Origin: Caryophanales bacterium UBA3668
GTDB taxonomy: Bacteria; Bacillota_I; Bacilli_A; RFN20; CAG-826
DNA length: 25,126 bases
Assembly: GCA_002373085.1 (NCBI GenBank)
Contig: DFJP01000115.1
Location: forward strand, 1 to 25,126
Direction: 5' to 3'
The position numbers were made by a program, and so were the translations under genes. The notes beneath the pieces are model-generated. The model had not been told where the DNA came from. It did not search any database and saw nothing but the letters and a program-made list of their open reading frames with translations. Shown here piece by piece: positions 6,919 to 13,811 of the stretch; the first letter of the stretch is position 1; each line of letters opens with the position of its first letter.

Positions 6919-7354
6919 TTTCAAAACCATCCAAAAGTTTATATAGAAGCGTATATAAGGTTTTTGCTTCTTTTTGAGTTAGTTTTACTTTTTTTGCAAT
7001 TAGTGGTGGGATTTCTTTTGCTTTTTCTTTTAGCTTAATTCCATCGCTAGTTAAAGATATTATAAGCTCTCTTTCATCATCCGGAGATTTTTCTTTTTGA
7101 ACAAATCCTTTTGTGATGAGCTTATTTATAAGAGGAGTAAGAGTACCGCTATCAAGATATAACTTAGCGCCTATCTCTTTCACGCTTAAATGATCTCTTT
7201 CCCACAAAACCATTAAGACAATATATTGAGTATATGTTAAGTCTAATTTCTCTAAGTATGGTTGATATTTCCTAACAATTTCTTTTCCAGAAGCATATAA
7301 AGGAAAACAAATCTGATTAGAGAGTTTTAAGACTTCGTCTCCGTATTTATCCAT
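6911..7354 (-). CDS. ohrR: MarR-family organic-peroxide sensor repressor, OhrR type
   Basis: A 147-residue winged-helix repressor expected to release DNA when its cysteine is oxidised by organic hydroperoxides. It closely resembles Bacillus subtilis OhrR: NQICFPLYAS places the reactive Cys at residue 16; Tyr30 and Tyr41 match the two tyrosines that contact the cysteine; and YLDSGTLTPLINKL is the typical recognition-helix region, with DERELIISLT in the wing. Cys16 is the only cysteine, so it is the one-Cys subtype that needs a small thiol for mixed disulfide formation. It lies two bases after gpx and overlaps the CDF gene, so it likely autoregulates the operon through the operator before gpx. 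Confidence 0.92.
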   Translation of the reverse strand: MDKYGDEVLKLSNQICFPLYASGKEIVRKYQPYLEKLDLTYTQYIVLMVLWERDHLSVKEIGAKLYLDSGTLTPLINKLITKGFVQKEKSPDDERELIISLTSDGIKLKEKAKEIPPLIAKKVKLTQKEAKTLYTLLYKLLDGFENE

Positions 7355-7356
7355 TT

Positions 7357-7833
7357 TTATTTAAGAGCGTCAACAATTGCTTGTTCAAATTTTTCTGGTT
7401 TGTCTTTTGGTTCAAATCTAGCGATAACATTGCCTTCACGATCCACTAAGAATTTGGTGAAGTTCCATTTTACTTTCTTATATTTATGTTCTTTGTTTTG
7501 AGATGATAAATAAATGAATAATGGTTCTGCTTTATCTCCGATAACTTCAACCTTTTTAAATCTTGGGAATTGGGTGTTATATCTTAATGAACAGAATTGA
7601 TTAATTTCTTCATCGCTACCTGGGGCTTGACGGAAGAATTGGTTGCATGGAAAATCAAGAATCTCTAATCCTTGTTCCCTATATTTTTCATATAATTCTT
7701 CTAAACCTTTATATTGAGGAGTAAAGCCGCATCCTGTCGCGGTATTAACAATTAATAAAACTTTTCCTCGATAGTTTTCTAGAGGTACTTGGTTACCTCT
7801 TTGGTCTTTGACACTAAATTCGTAAACTGACAT
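7357..7833 (-). CDS. gpx: Glutathione peroxidase family thiol peroxidase
   Basis: A 158-residue thioredoxin-fold peroxidase that reduces hydrogen peroxide and lipid or organic hydroperoxides. The peroxidatic Cys35 lies in VNTATGCGFTPQY. The FPCNQF block (61-66) contributes the tetrad Gln65 and also holds Cys63. WNFTKFLVDR carries the tetrad Trp and Asn. Cys81 in NQFC is the position of the resolving cysteine in non-selenium, thioredoxin-dependent members, so thioredoxin rather than glutathione is the probable reductant. AAGGAGAAG precedes the ATG. First gene of the peroxide operon; its promoter overlaps an OhrR-like palindrome. Confidence 0.95.
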   Translation of the reverse strand: MSVYEFSVKDQRGNQVPLENYRGKVLLIVNTATGCGFTPQYKGLEELYEKYREQGLEILDFPCNQFFRQAPGSDEEINQFCSLRYNTQFPRFKKVEVIGDKAEPLFIYLSSQNKEHKYKKVKWNFTKFLVDREGNVIARFEPKDKPEKFEQAIVDALK

Positions 7834-7846
7834 AAAAATCTTCTCC

Positions 7847-7884
7847 TTTAATTAAATTGTATGCAACTTAATTTTGAATGTAAA
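7847..7884 (-). promoter_or_regulatory. Promoter of the gpx-ohrR-CDF operon with OhrR-like operator
   Basis: Minus strand: TTTACA (7884-7879), 17-base spacer, TACAAT (7861-7856). The -10 box is part of TACAATTTAATTAAA (7861-7847), which resembles the TACAATT/AATTGTA inverted-repeat operator I recall for Bacillus OhrR (13 of 15 positions by eye against TACAATTTAATTGTA). Repressor binding would cover the -10 and the ribosome site. Confidence 0.6.
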
Positions 7885-7885
7885 G

Positions 7886-7909
7886 AAAAAAGTCTAGTTG
7901 CCTAGACCT
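7886..7909 (-). terminator. Rho-independent terminator of the D-lactate dehydrogenase gene
   Basis: Minus strand GTCTAG (7907-7902), loop GCAA, CTAGAC (7897-7892), then six T (7891-7886). It starts directly after the stop codon and abuts the -35 of the next operon. Confidence 0.85.
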
Positions 7910-8947
7910 TTAGAAACATTTGAGGTTTCTTTTCTTTTTGCAGTTCTCAATATTAGAGCAGTGATAACAGACTTCGTTCTCACTAACTTTCTTATCGTAG
8001 AAGTTAACGATATTTTGAGTGGTGGTGTCTGCGATGTTATTAAGTGCTTCTTTAGTTAAGAATGCTTGGTGAGAAGTAATAATAACATTTGGCATGGAAA
8101 TCAAACTTCTTAAAGTATCATCATCGAGAATATGTCCTGATTTGTCTTCATAGAAGATATCTCCTTCTTCTTCGTAGACATCTAAGCAGGCAAATCCAAC
8201 TTTTCTTTCTTTGATTCCCTCTAATAGAGCTTTTCCATCAATTAGGCCACCTCTTGATGTGTTTATGATTCCTACACCCTTCTTCATATGGTCAATAGAG
8301 TCTTTATTAATCATATGGAAGTTTTCATCAGTAAGTGGGCAGTGGAGTGATATGAAATCACTTTCCTTAAATAATTCATCTAAAGAAACATATTTGACAT
8401 CAAGATTTGGATCTGGATATTTATCATAAGCAATAACATTCATTCCATATCCTTTACAGATATTGATAAATACTTTACCGATTTTACCAGTTCCAACAAC
8501 TCCAATAGTCTTATTGTGTAAATCCACTCCTGCGAGTTCATTTAACGAGAAATTATAGTCTCTAGTTCTAATGTACGCTTTATGGATTCTTCTATTAGAA
8601 GTTTGAAGTAAGGCCATCGCATGTTCTGCAATCGCATAAGGCGAATAAGCTGGAACACGATAAATATGGATCTTTCCAAAGGCTGCCTTAACATCAACGT
8701 TATTAAATCCAGCGCACCTTAAAACAATAAATTTAATATTATAAGAATATAAGATATCTATTACTTCTTTATTAACAATATCGTTTACGAATACGCATAC
8801 TCCATCATATCCTTTAGCAAGATGAGCAGTATCGCTATTAAGGTGAGGTTCTAAGAATTTAAATTCTATCCCTCTTTCCTTTCCGTATTCTTCAAACGCT
8901 GGTATGTCATATTGTTTAGTATCGAAGAATGCAATTTTAACCATCAT
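7910..8947 (-). CDS. ldhA: D-lactate dehydrogenase (D-2-hydroxyacid dehydrogenase family) with Cys-rich tail
   Basis: Reduces pyruvate to D-lactate with NADH, regenerating NAD during fermentation. The 345-residue protein starts MMVKIAFFDTKQYD; GAGGAGGAG just upstream selects this start over an in-frame ATG at 8998. The Rossmann motif GVVGTGKIG is near residue 150. Catalytic residues are the Arg of NTSRGGLID, the Glu in DVYEEEGDIF and the His of TSHQAFLT, the pattern of E. coli LdhA-type enzymes. Odd feature: the last 19 residues hold CX2CX5CX7C (Cys327, 330, 336, 344) with a basic KKKR stretch, which I do not know from typical LdhA. It may bind metal or report redox state. Single gene ended by its own terminator. 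Confidence 0.92.
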   Translation of the reverse strand: MMVKIAFFDTKQYDIPAFEEYGKERGIEFKFLEPHLNSDTAHLAKGYDGVCVFVNDIVNKEVIDILYSYNIKFIVLRCAGFNNVDVKAAFGKIHIYRVPAYSPYAIAEHAMALLQTSNRRIHKAYIRTRDYNFSLNELAGVDLHNKTIGVVGTGKIGKVFINICKGYGMNVIAYDKYPDPNLDVKYVSLDELFKESDFISLHCPLTDENFHMINKDSIDHMKKGVGIINTSRGGLIDGKALLEGIKERKVGFACLDVYEEEGDIFYEDKSGHILDDDTLRSLISMPNVIITSHQAFLTKEALNNIADTTTQNIVNFYDKKVSENEVCYHCSNIENCKKKRNLKCF

Positions 8948-9004
8948 AATCTCCTCCTCACATATTACTTTATCAAAAAAGAAATTTTTTTCTAACAAAT
9001 ATGC

Positions 9005-9032
9005 TTTATCTTTTTTAAAAGATATATATAAT
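9005..9032 (+). promoter_or_regulatory. Promoter close to the ECF S-component start
   Basis: TTTATC (9005-9010), 16-base spacer, TATAAT (9027-9032). Only ten bases separate the -10 from the ATG, so +1 is predicted near 9039 and the mRNA would have almost no leader. Confidence 0.5.
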
Positions 9033-9042
9033 TAATATCGCT

Positions 9043-9636
9043 ATGGAAAAGAAACATTACTTTAATACCAAGATGATTGCAACAACAGGAATCCTTGTTG
9101 GAATTGAAATCTTGCTTCAAATTATTGGAAATTATATAAACCCTGGATTCGCAAATATTAACTTAAGTTTAATCCCAATTGTTATTGGTGCAGTACTTTA
9201 TGGCCCAGTAGTAGGAGGGTTCCTCGGACTTGTCTGTGGAGTGATGGTTATTATCTCTCCTAGTACAATGCAAATCTTCTTCTCTGCTTCACCAGTTGGA
9301 ACAATCTTAGCCTGTATATTAAAAACTACAGTAGCAGGAGTTGCTGCTGGATTAGTAGTAAAACTATTCAAAGGTGAAAAGAAGATATATGGTGTAATTT
9401 TGGCCTCTATCTTAGTTCCGGTTATTAACACTGCTTTATTCTCAATATTCGCGCTTATCTTCTTCATGCCTCTACTTCAATCAATGATTAGTGAGACAAT
9501 GCCTAATATCGCCGCTGCCTTATTTGTGGGAATGATTGGAATCAACTTCATATTGGAAGTTATCTCCACAGTAATTCTCGCACCAAGCCTATACAAAATT
9601 CTCGAGCACGCGGGTATCAATAAGAAAGATTTATAA
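9043..9636 (+). CDS. ECF transporter S component (substrate unknown)
   Basis: A 197-residue membrane protein with about six helices, the substrate-capturing subunit of an energy-coupling-factor vitamin importer. The segment ANINLSLIPIVIGAVLYGPV (about residues 37-56), followed by a Gly-rich helix GGFLGLVCGVMVI, is characteristic of the general ECF S-component family. No ATPase or T-component genes are near, so it presumably shares a common ECF module encoded elsewhere (group II style). No riboswitch leader is present to reveal the vitamin. There is no ribosome site before the ATG, and the -10 box ends only ten bases upstream. Confidence 0.85.
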   Translation: MEKKHYFNTKMIATTGILVGIEILLQIIGNYINPGFANINLSLIPIVIGAVLYGPVVGGFLGLVCGVMVIISPSTMQIFFSASPVGTILACILKTTVAGVAAGLVVKLFKGEKKIYGVILASILVPVINTALFSIFALIFFMPLLQSMISETMPNIAAALFVGMIGINFILEVISTVILAPSLYKILEHAGINKKDL

Positions 9637-9644
9637 TACAAAGA

Positions 9645-9680
9645 ATTGCAACGCTATCAAAAAAGTGTTGCATTTTTTTA
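9645..9680 (+). terminator. Rho-independent terminator
   Basis: TGCAACGCT (9647-9655) with AGTGTTGCA (9664-9672), nine pairs including one G:T, then seven T. Confidence 0.92.
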
Positions 9681-9735
9681 TAAAAATATCTAAACTCAAT
9701 GCAAACATACAAATTTTCAGAAAGGAGAATTTAAC

Positions 9736-10392
9736 ATGAAAAAGAGTAGTTTAATTACTGTAGCGCTTGCTTCGTTGGTAGGATTAGTTGCCTGTAATAA
9801 ACCAGCAGCAAAGAGCAAAACAGAAACCGCTATCGCTGTCTATATGGAGAAATTTTATCTCGATAACTTTGAAGACCCAAAAGGTGATCCATATGAAATG
9901 AAAGCATCTAGAGGAGAAACCACAGACGATATTTTCGAAAATGCTTTCTTCTTCAACCTCACATCAACCACTTTAGATACAGATAAGTATTATTTGATGC
10001 CTGAAAAAGAGGATTCATTCGCTTTTGTCACTCCATATTATTCTGGAATTACAGATGAACAATTAGCTGGCGTTGGTGAAGATGGTAACCCAATTCGTGA
10101 TATTATTTTAAATAACACAGTTTATGATGCTGTTAATTCAATGTTTGCAGAAAAAGACCCTATTTTCAGTTTTGATCTTGCATATGTCACAGAAGGTGTT
10201 ATTGAATTAATGGATATCAATGAAGATGGAACAAATGATTATGGTCACTCCATGTGGATTGAATATAACGAAGAAGACCAAGAAAACTTCACAGTCGCAA
10301 TCGAATTTACAAGTTATATTTACAAATTCGAAGGTGATACAACATATTATTCAATCATCGAAGTAGCATTTGAAAATTACGAAGAAATGTAA
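9736..10392 (+). CDS. Secreted lipoprotein of unknown function
   Basis: A 218-residue protein with a lipoprotein signal: MKKSSLITVALASLVGLVAC places the lipid-modified Cys at residue 20. The mature chain is acidic, rich in Asp, Glu, Phe and Tyr, and looks like a beta-rich extracellular domain; the tail ends YKFEGDTTYYSIIEVAFENYEEM. I do not recognise a family. GAAAGGAGAA precedes the ATG, much like the site before the 706 gene. It has its own terminators on both sides, so it is probably monocistronic. It could be a surface substrate-binding or structural lipoprotein, but nothing specific is visible. Confidence 0.85.
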   Translation: MKKSSLITVALASLVGLVACNKPAAKSKTETAIAVYMEKFYLDNFEDPKGDPYEMKASRGETTDDIFENAFFFNLTSTTLDTDKYYLMPEKEDSFAFVTPYYSGITDEQLAGVGEDGNPIRDIILNNTVYDAVNSMFAEKDPIFSFDLAYVTEGVIELMDINEDGTNDYGHSMWIEYNEEDQENFTVAIEFTSYIYKFEGDTTYYSIIEVAFENYEEM

Positions 10393-10413
10393 TCAAAATG
10401 CATTAATTCATAG

Positions 10414-10446
10414 AAAACTCGTTCGCTAATTGCAACGAGTTTTTTA
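10414..10446 (+). terminator. Rho-independent terminator
   Basis: AAAACTCGTT (10414-10423) with AACGAGTTTT (10434-10443), ten-base loop, T-rich 3' side. Confidence 0.85.
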
Positions 10447-10448
10447 TT

Positions 10449-10500
10449 TTGCCTGAATATCTAAAAATAACTTGCCTGAATCTGATATTTTTTTTAAGAT
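10449..10500 (+). promoter_or_regulatory. Putative promoter with repeated TTGCCTGAAT
   Basis: TTGCCTGAAT occurs at 10449-10458 and 10472-10481. The second copy supplies a -35 (TTGCCT) 17 bases before TAAGAT (10495-10500). The predicted start of transcription is just before the GGAG ribosome site. Confidence 0.4.
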
Positions 10501-10520
10501 TTTAGTGGAGAAATTAAAAT

Positions 10521-11406
10521 ATGGCAATTATTACAGCAATATCGGCAGCACTAGCCTTAATCAATAGTGTTAACAATTTAAACCTAACCGCAAATAATTT
10601 GCGAATTGAAAAAGAGCATTTTTACACAGATGCTGTAAGCGATAGCGGCATCGGAAGAAGTTGATATTACTTCTTTTGACTGTACATATAACTCTGAAAC
10701 AGGTAAGTATGATTGCGAAGTAGAAGGCATTAATAGTACCGATAATTATATGCGTTCTTTAAGCCTTGTTACAGTTGACAATTTTAAAAGCTATTCGCCT
10801 TTGGAAGATGATAATATTTTTGTTGGTTCTTTAGTTATGCCTGGAGAGTATTTCGTAATGAAATATCAAGCAGAGCGAAACATTCAACAGGACATCGCAG
10901 ATTTTGAACCAGTTTTCTTCGGCGGAACAATCAATGAACAGATGATGCTTGAAAAAGATATAGAATATAAGGCCCACTCTATTTCTCACAATGTTGCAGA
11001 GTCTGAATATTGGTGTTACTACGACCTACAATTCAATAATGATTTGGTAAACAAATGGTCTGAAAACGGATTACAGCACATAATCTATTATAGCCTTAGA
11101 TTATTTCTTAATTATGATGGCGTAGACTATTGTGTGGTTTGTGAACATTATAATAAGCCAAACAAAATAATAACTGCAAAACTTGTTTATAAGGAAGAGA
11201 TCGATACTGATAAAATTACGATCAGTAACGCCTCGCTATATGCAGTTGGAGATTCAACAACTAAAGAATTTGACTTATATAGTGGATTGGGAATGACTTT
11301 GTTGATTTTGGGAATTATGGCTGCTGCCGGCATTGCTATACCAATTATAGCTATACCTACATTTTTTATAGTAAGAGGTATAAAAAGAAGCCGCAAAAAG
11401 CAATAA
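10521..11406 (+). pseudogene. Membrane-anchored exported protein gene broken by a one-base frameshift
   Basis: GGAG at 10507-10510 precedes ATG 10521, which encodes MAIITAISAALALINSVNN and runs to TGA at 10662. A second frame, open from just after a TAA at 10636-10638, continues with coherent sequence to 11406. Dropping one G of GGC near 10647 joins the frames smoothly as ...DAVSDSASEEVDITSFDC..., giving one protein of about 294 residues. It would have a hydrophobic N-terminus, a beta-rich region with several Tyr/Cys, one C-terminal membrane helix (LLILGIMAAAGIAIPIIAIP) and a basic tail RGIKRSRKKQ. The domain plan resembles the lipoprotein gene at 21568-22353. No family recognised. The defect may be a true mutation, phase variation or a sequencing error. 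Confidence 0.75.
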
Positions 11407-11436
11407 AAAAAGAAGAACTAAAGTTCTTCTTTGCTT
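11405..11436. terminator. Bidirectional terminator between convergent genes
   Basis: AGAAGAAC (11411-11418) with GTTCTTCT (11423-11430) on a TAAA loop, flanked by A-runs and T-runs. It overlaps the last codons of the minus-strand GtrA-like gene. Confidence 0.7.
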
Positions 11437-11909
11437 TTTAGTTTTGTTTTCTTTACTCTTGTGTCTAAGCTATCTCTAAACACGAAGAATCTTTGATAGA
11501 GGAATTCAGTGATGAAGTTCACTAACATGACGATAGCTTTAACTAAGAATTCGTTCCACTCCAAGGTATCAATGAGATACATCTGCGCTAACCAGATTGA
11601 TAGTGGTGCAAAGACTACGTAATACGCTAAGACTTTAAGCATCGCTACTGGAATATTATTTGCGCTTTGGAATGTATATCGACGATTGAATGTGAAATTC
11701 CAAATAACAGATAACACTAATGATATTAATGCTGGAATCCAGTAGATAGAATGGTTAAGTTCTGGATTAAGATCAGGAATTAAAGTTAATAAAGTAAATG
11801 ATCCAAATTCAATAATTCCAGCGCTTGCAGCGAATAATGTATATTTAACCGCTCTAAAGATTTCTCTTCTCTTTTCTTCTTTAGTAAGTTGTTTCTTTTC
11901 GTTTTCCAT
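11418..11909 (-). CDS. GtrA-like four-helix membrane protein
   Basis: A 163-residue member of the GtrA family, which in known cases helps move lipid-linked sugars (undecaprenyl-phosphate glucose and similar) across the membrane for cell-wall or teichoic-acid glycosylation. Four helices are visible after a charged N-terminus. Family marks are the WNFTFNRRYTF segment after helix 2 and the terminal FLYQRFFVF block. No glycosyltransferase gene adjoins it. The ATG has no Shine-Dalgarno; instead a TTGCTT/TATAGT promoter ends eight bases upstream, pointing to a leaderless message. Confidence 0.88.
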   Translation of the reverse strand: MENEKKQLTKEEKRREIFRAVKYTLFAASAGIIEFGSFTLLTLIPDLNPELNHSIYWIPALISLVLSVIWNFTFNRRYTFQSANNIPVAMLKVLAYYVVFAPLSIWLAQMYLIDTLEWNEFLVKAIVMLVNFITEFLYQRFFVFRDSLDTRVKKTKLKSKEEL

Positions 11910-11917
11910 AAGAGGAT

Positions 11918-11946
11918 ACTATAGTGCTTTTAATAATTAAAAGCAA
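11918..11946 (-). promoter_or_regulatory. Promoter of the GtrA-like gene (leaderless type)
   Basis: Minus strand TTGCTT (11946-11941), 17-base spacer, TATAGT (11923-11918). The ATG follows after eight bases, so +1 is predicted two bases before the start codon. Confidence 0.55.
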
Positions 11947-11952
11947 TAAATA

Positions 11953-11983
11953 AAAAATAAAAAGCCGAGAAATTCTCTCGGCA
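11953..11983 (-). terminator. Rho-independent terminator of the alpha/beta hydrolase gene
   Basis: Minus strand GCCGAGA (11982-11976) with TCTCGGC (11970-11964), five-base loop, then a T-rich tract opposite the A-run at 11953-11963. Confidence 0.88.
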
Positions 11984-12003
11984 GTTTACTAATAGAAGGT
12001 TAA

Positions 12004-12906
12004 TTATTTATCGAAGAATTCTAGGATATCTTCGTATACTTTTTGTTTATTATCTTCGTTAAGGATTTCATGTCTCATATGTTCTAAAGTGATAACAGAG
12101 ACATCGTTAAATCCTGCTTTATGAAGATTATCCAATGATGCTTTTCTTCCTTTTTCGAGTCCAGTACATGGGTCAGCGTCACCTGCAATAAGAAGAATTG
12201 GCATTTCTTTATTAACGTCTTTATATGATTTAACTTTTCCCATTTGATTTAATAATGAGAATAATGCTTCAAAACTCGCTAGAGTAAATTCAACTCCACA
12301 TAGAGGATCTTCAATATATTTATTAACATTATCTTCATTATATGAAAGCCAATCTAATTCTGTCTTTCTGTCTTTAATTGCTTTACCAAATTGACCAACC
12401 GCTAAATCGTTAATTAATTTAGAGTGACCTGTTGGTTTTTTAAAGGCTTTAATTAATCTAGTTAAACCTAAACCAACTCCACTTGCAGGATTAGGATTAA
12501 CATATCCACTTAACGCTACTTTTTGATATTTCTTAGAATCATTTTGAAGTAAGACTCTAGTGATAATGGTTCCCATAGAGTGGGCAAAAATATAAAGTGG
12601 TAAATCTGGGAAAGTAGTCTCAATATATTTTGTTATTGCTTGTTGATCTTGGATGATAAGTTTATCTCCATCTTTATCAGCAATGTGTGATAATTGTGGT
12701 GCATCTTTTCCATGCCCTCTTAAATCACTAGTAATAACGTTATATCCGTGCTCTTGTAAGAAAGAGGCAAATGCAATATATCTTTCTTTATATTCTTCCA
12801 TTCCATGGACAAACATTATATTTGCTTTTGCTTTTTGAGCTGGAAAAACGGATAACGAAAGCGAATAGCCATTCGCACTTAAAAGTGTGGTGTCTTGTTT
12901 ATTCAT
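12004..12906 (-). CDS. Alpha/beta hydrolase, lysophospholipase / monoacylglycerol lipase-like
   Basis: A 300-residue cytoplasmic serine hydrolase of the S33/hydrolase-4 group. The nucleophile elbow AHSMG puts the catalytic Ser at residue 110; the Asp is probably Asp245 in AGDADPC, and the His is His279 in MRHEIL. The early VHGMEEYKERY motif and DLRGHGKD segment are typical of lysophospholipases and monoacylglycerol lipases (the oxyanion region is HGMEE). A GAGGAA ribosome site and a TATAAT box (12932-12927) lie upstream. It is divergently arranged with the serine acetyltransferase. Substrate class is inferred from family resemblance; an esterase with another substrate is possible. Confidence 0.9.
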   Translation of the reverse strand: MNKQDTTLLSANGYSLSLSVFPAQKAKANIMFVHGMEEYKERYIAFASFLQEHGYNVITSDLRGHGKDAPQLSHIADKDGDKLIIQDQQAITKYIETTFPDLPLYIFAHSMGTIITRVLLQNDSKKYQKVALSGYVNPNPASGVGLGLTRLIKAFKKPTGHSKLINDLAVGQFGKAIKDRKTELDWLSYNEDNVNKYIEDPLCGVEFTLASFEALFSLLNQMGKVKSYKDVNKEMPILLIAGDADPCTGLEKGRKASLDNLHKAGFNDVSVITLEHMRHEILNEDNKQKVYEDILEFFDK

Positions 12907-12952
12907 AACATATATTCCTCGTAAATATTATAACTTCTTTTTATCGTTTTGT

Positions 12953-12980
12953 TTGCGGTTTCTTTTTGCTCACATATAAT
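12953..12980 (+). promoter_or_regulatory. Promoter of the serine acetyltransferase gene
   Basis: TTGCGG (12953-12958), 16-base spacer, TATAAT (12975-12980). A leader of about 16 bases without any purine-rich ribosome site precedes ATG 13003. Confidence 0.6.
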
Positions 12981-13002
12981 ATATGCATACGGCTACACAT
13001 TT

Positions 13003-13764
13003 ATGGAAAAAAGACTAGAAACTTGTTTTGACACCTTCCCAAGAAGGAAAGAAATTGCAAAGTTTGTTGACCTTGTGAGAACTTTTCTTTTTCCAGGTTA
13101 TTTTGAAAAAATGACTGTCAGTGAAGAAGAATATCTTTCCAAGAAAATCAAACTAATCAAAAAAATGTATAAAAGATATGTTTGCAGATATACATCTGAT
13201 GAGTTTATTAAAGAATTAGACACTCTTAAGGGAAAACTTCTTCAAGATTTAGACTTTTTCTACGAAAGTGACCCTGCTAGTGAATCTAAAGATGAAATAG
13301 TTATTACTTATCCCGGCTTTTTAGCAATTACTTATTACCGTATCGCTCATATCATTTATGATTTAGCGGTTCCATATGTTCCTAGATTAATTACTGAACT
13401 CGCTCATAGTGAAACTGGTATTGATATTCATCCAGGTTGTAAAATTGGTGTTCCATTCTTTATTGACCATGGAACTGGAATAGTAATTGGACAAACTAGT
13501 GAGATTGGTAACTACGTTAAGATGTATCATGGAGTAACTTTAGGTGCTTTATCTTTAAAAGAGGGAAGAGATTTACAAAACGTTAAAAGACATCCAACTA
13601 TCAAAGATAATGTTGTGATATATTCAGGAGCCTCTATTTTAGGAGGAGAAACAGTAATTGAAGAGAATTCAGTTATTGGCTCTAACGTCTTTATTGTTAA
13701 CTCAGTAGTCAAGGGTACAAAAGTCGTGTACTCTCAAGACCTAATAAATAAATTTATTAATTAA
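13003..13764 (+). CDS. cysE: Serine O-acetyltransferase
   Basis: Transfers acetyl from acetyl-CoA to serine, giving O-acetylserine for cysteine synthesis. The 253-residue protein has a helical N-terminal domain (1-~120) and a left-handed beta-helix of hexapeptide repeats. Catalytic residues fit CysE: Asp141 in GIDIHPG and His156 in IDHGTGIVIG, and AHSETGIDIHPG is diagnostic. The start at 13003 was chosen because the MEKRLETCFDTFPRR sequence fits the family N-terminus and the region upstream contains the promoter; no ribosome site is present. The C-terminus ends without the usual GNPAK segment, so Cys feedback behaviour may differ. The neighbouring serine dehydratase uses the same substrate. 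Confidence 0.92.
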   Translation: MEKRLETCFDTFPRRKEIAKFVDLVRTFLFPGYFEKMTVSEEEYLSKKIKLIKKMYKRYVCRYTSDEFIKELDTLKGKLLQDLDFFYESDPASESKDEIVITYPGFLAITYYRIAHIIYDLAVPYVPRLITELAHSETGIDIHPGCKIGVPFFIDHGTGIVIGQTSEIGNYVKMYHGVTLGALSLKEGRDLQNVKRHPTIKDNVVIYSGASILGGETVIEENSVIGSNVFIVNSVVKGTKVVYSQDLINKFIN

Positions 13765-13767
13765 AAA

Positions 13768-13797
13768 AGATGCGATTCTAAAAAGAGTCGCATTTTA
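13768..13797 (+). terminator. Weak hairpin between cysE and serine dehydratase gene
   Basis: ATGCGA (13770-13775) with TCGCAT (13788-13793) plus an inner TCT/AGA, then only four T before the next ribosome site. It may be a leaky terminator or an mRNA stability element. Confidence 0.55.
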
Positions 13798-13811
13798 TGG
13801 AGAATAAATTC

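Noticed and set aside
8990..9043. A vitamin riboswitch before the ECF S component
   Set aside because: The promoter lies only ten bases from the ATG, leaving no room for an aptamer.
10636..10670. TGA read as tryptophan to explain the interrupted gene at 10521
   Set aside because: Reading through TGA at 10662 leads only to further stops; a one-base frame change restores a sensible protein instead.
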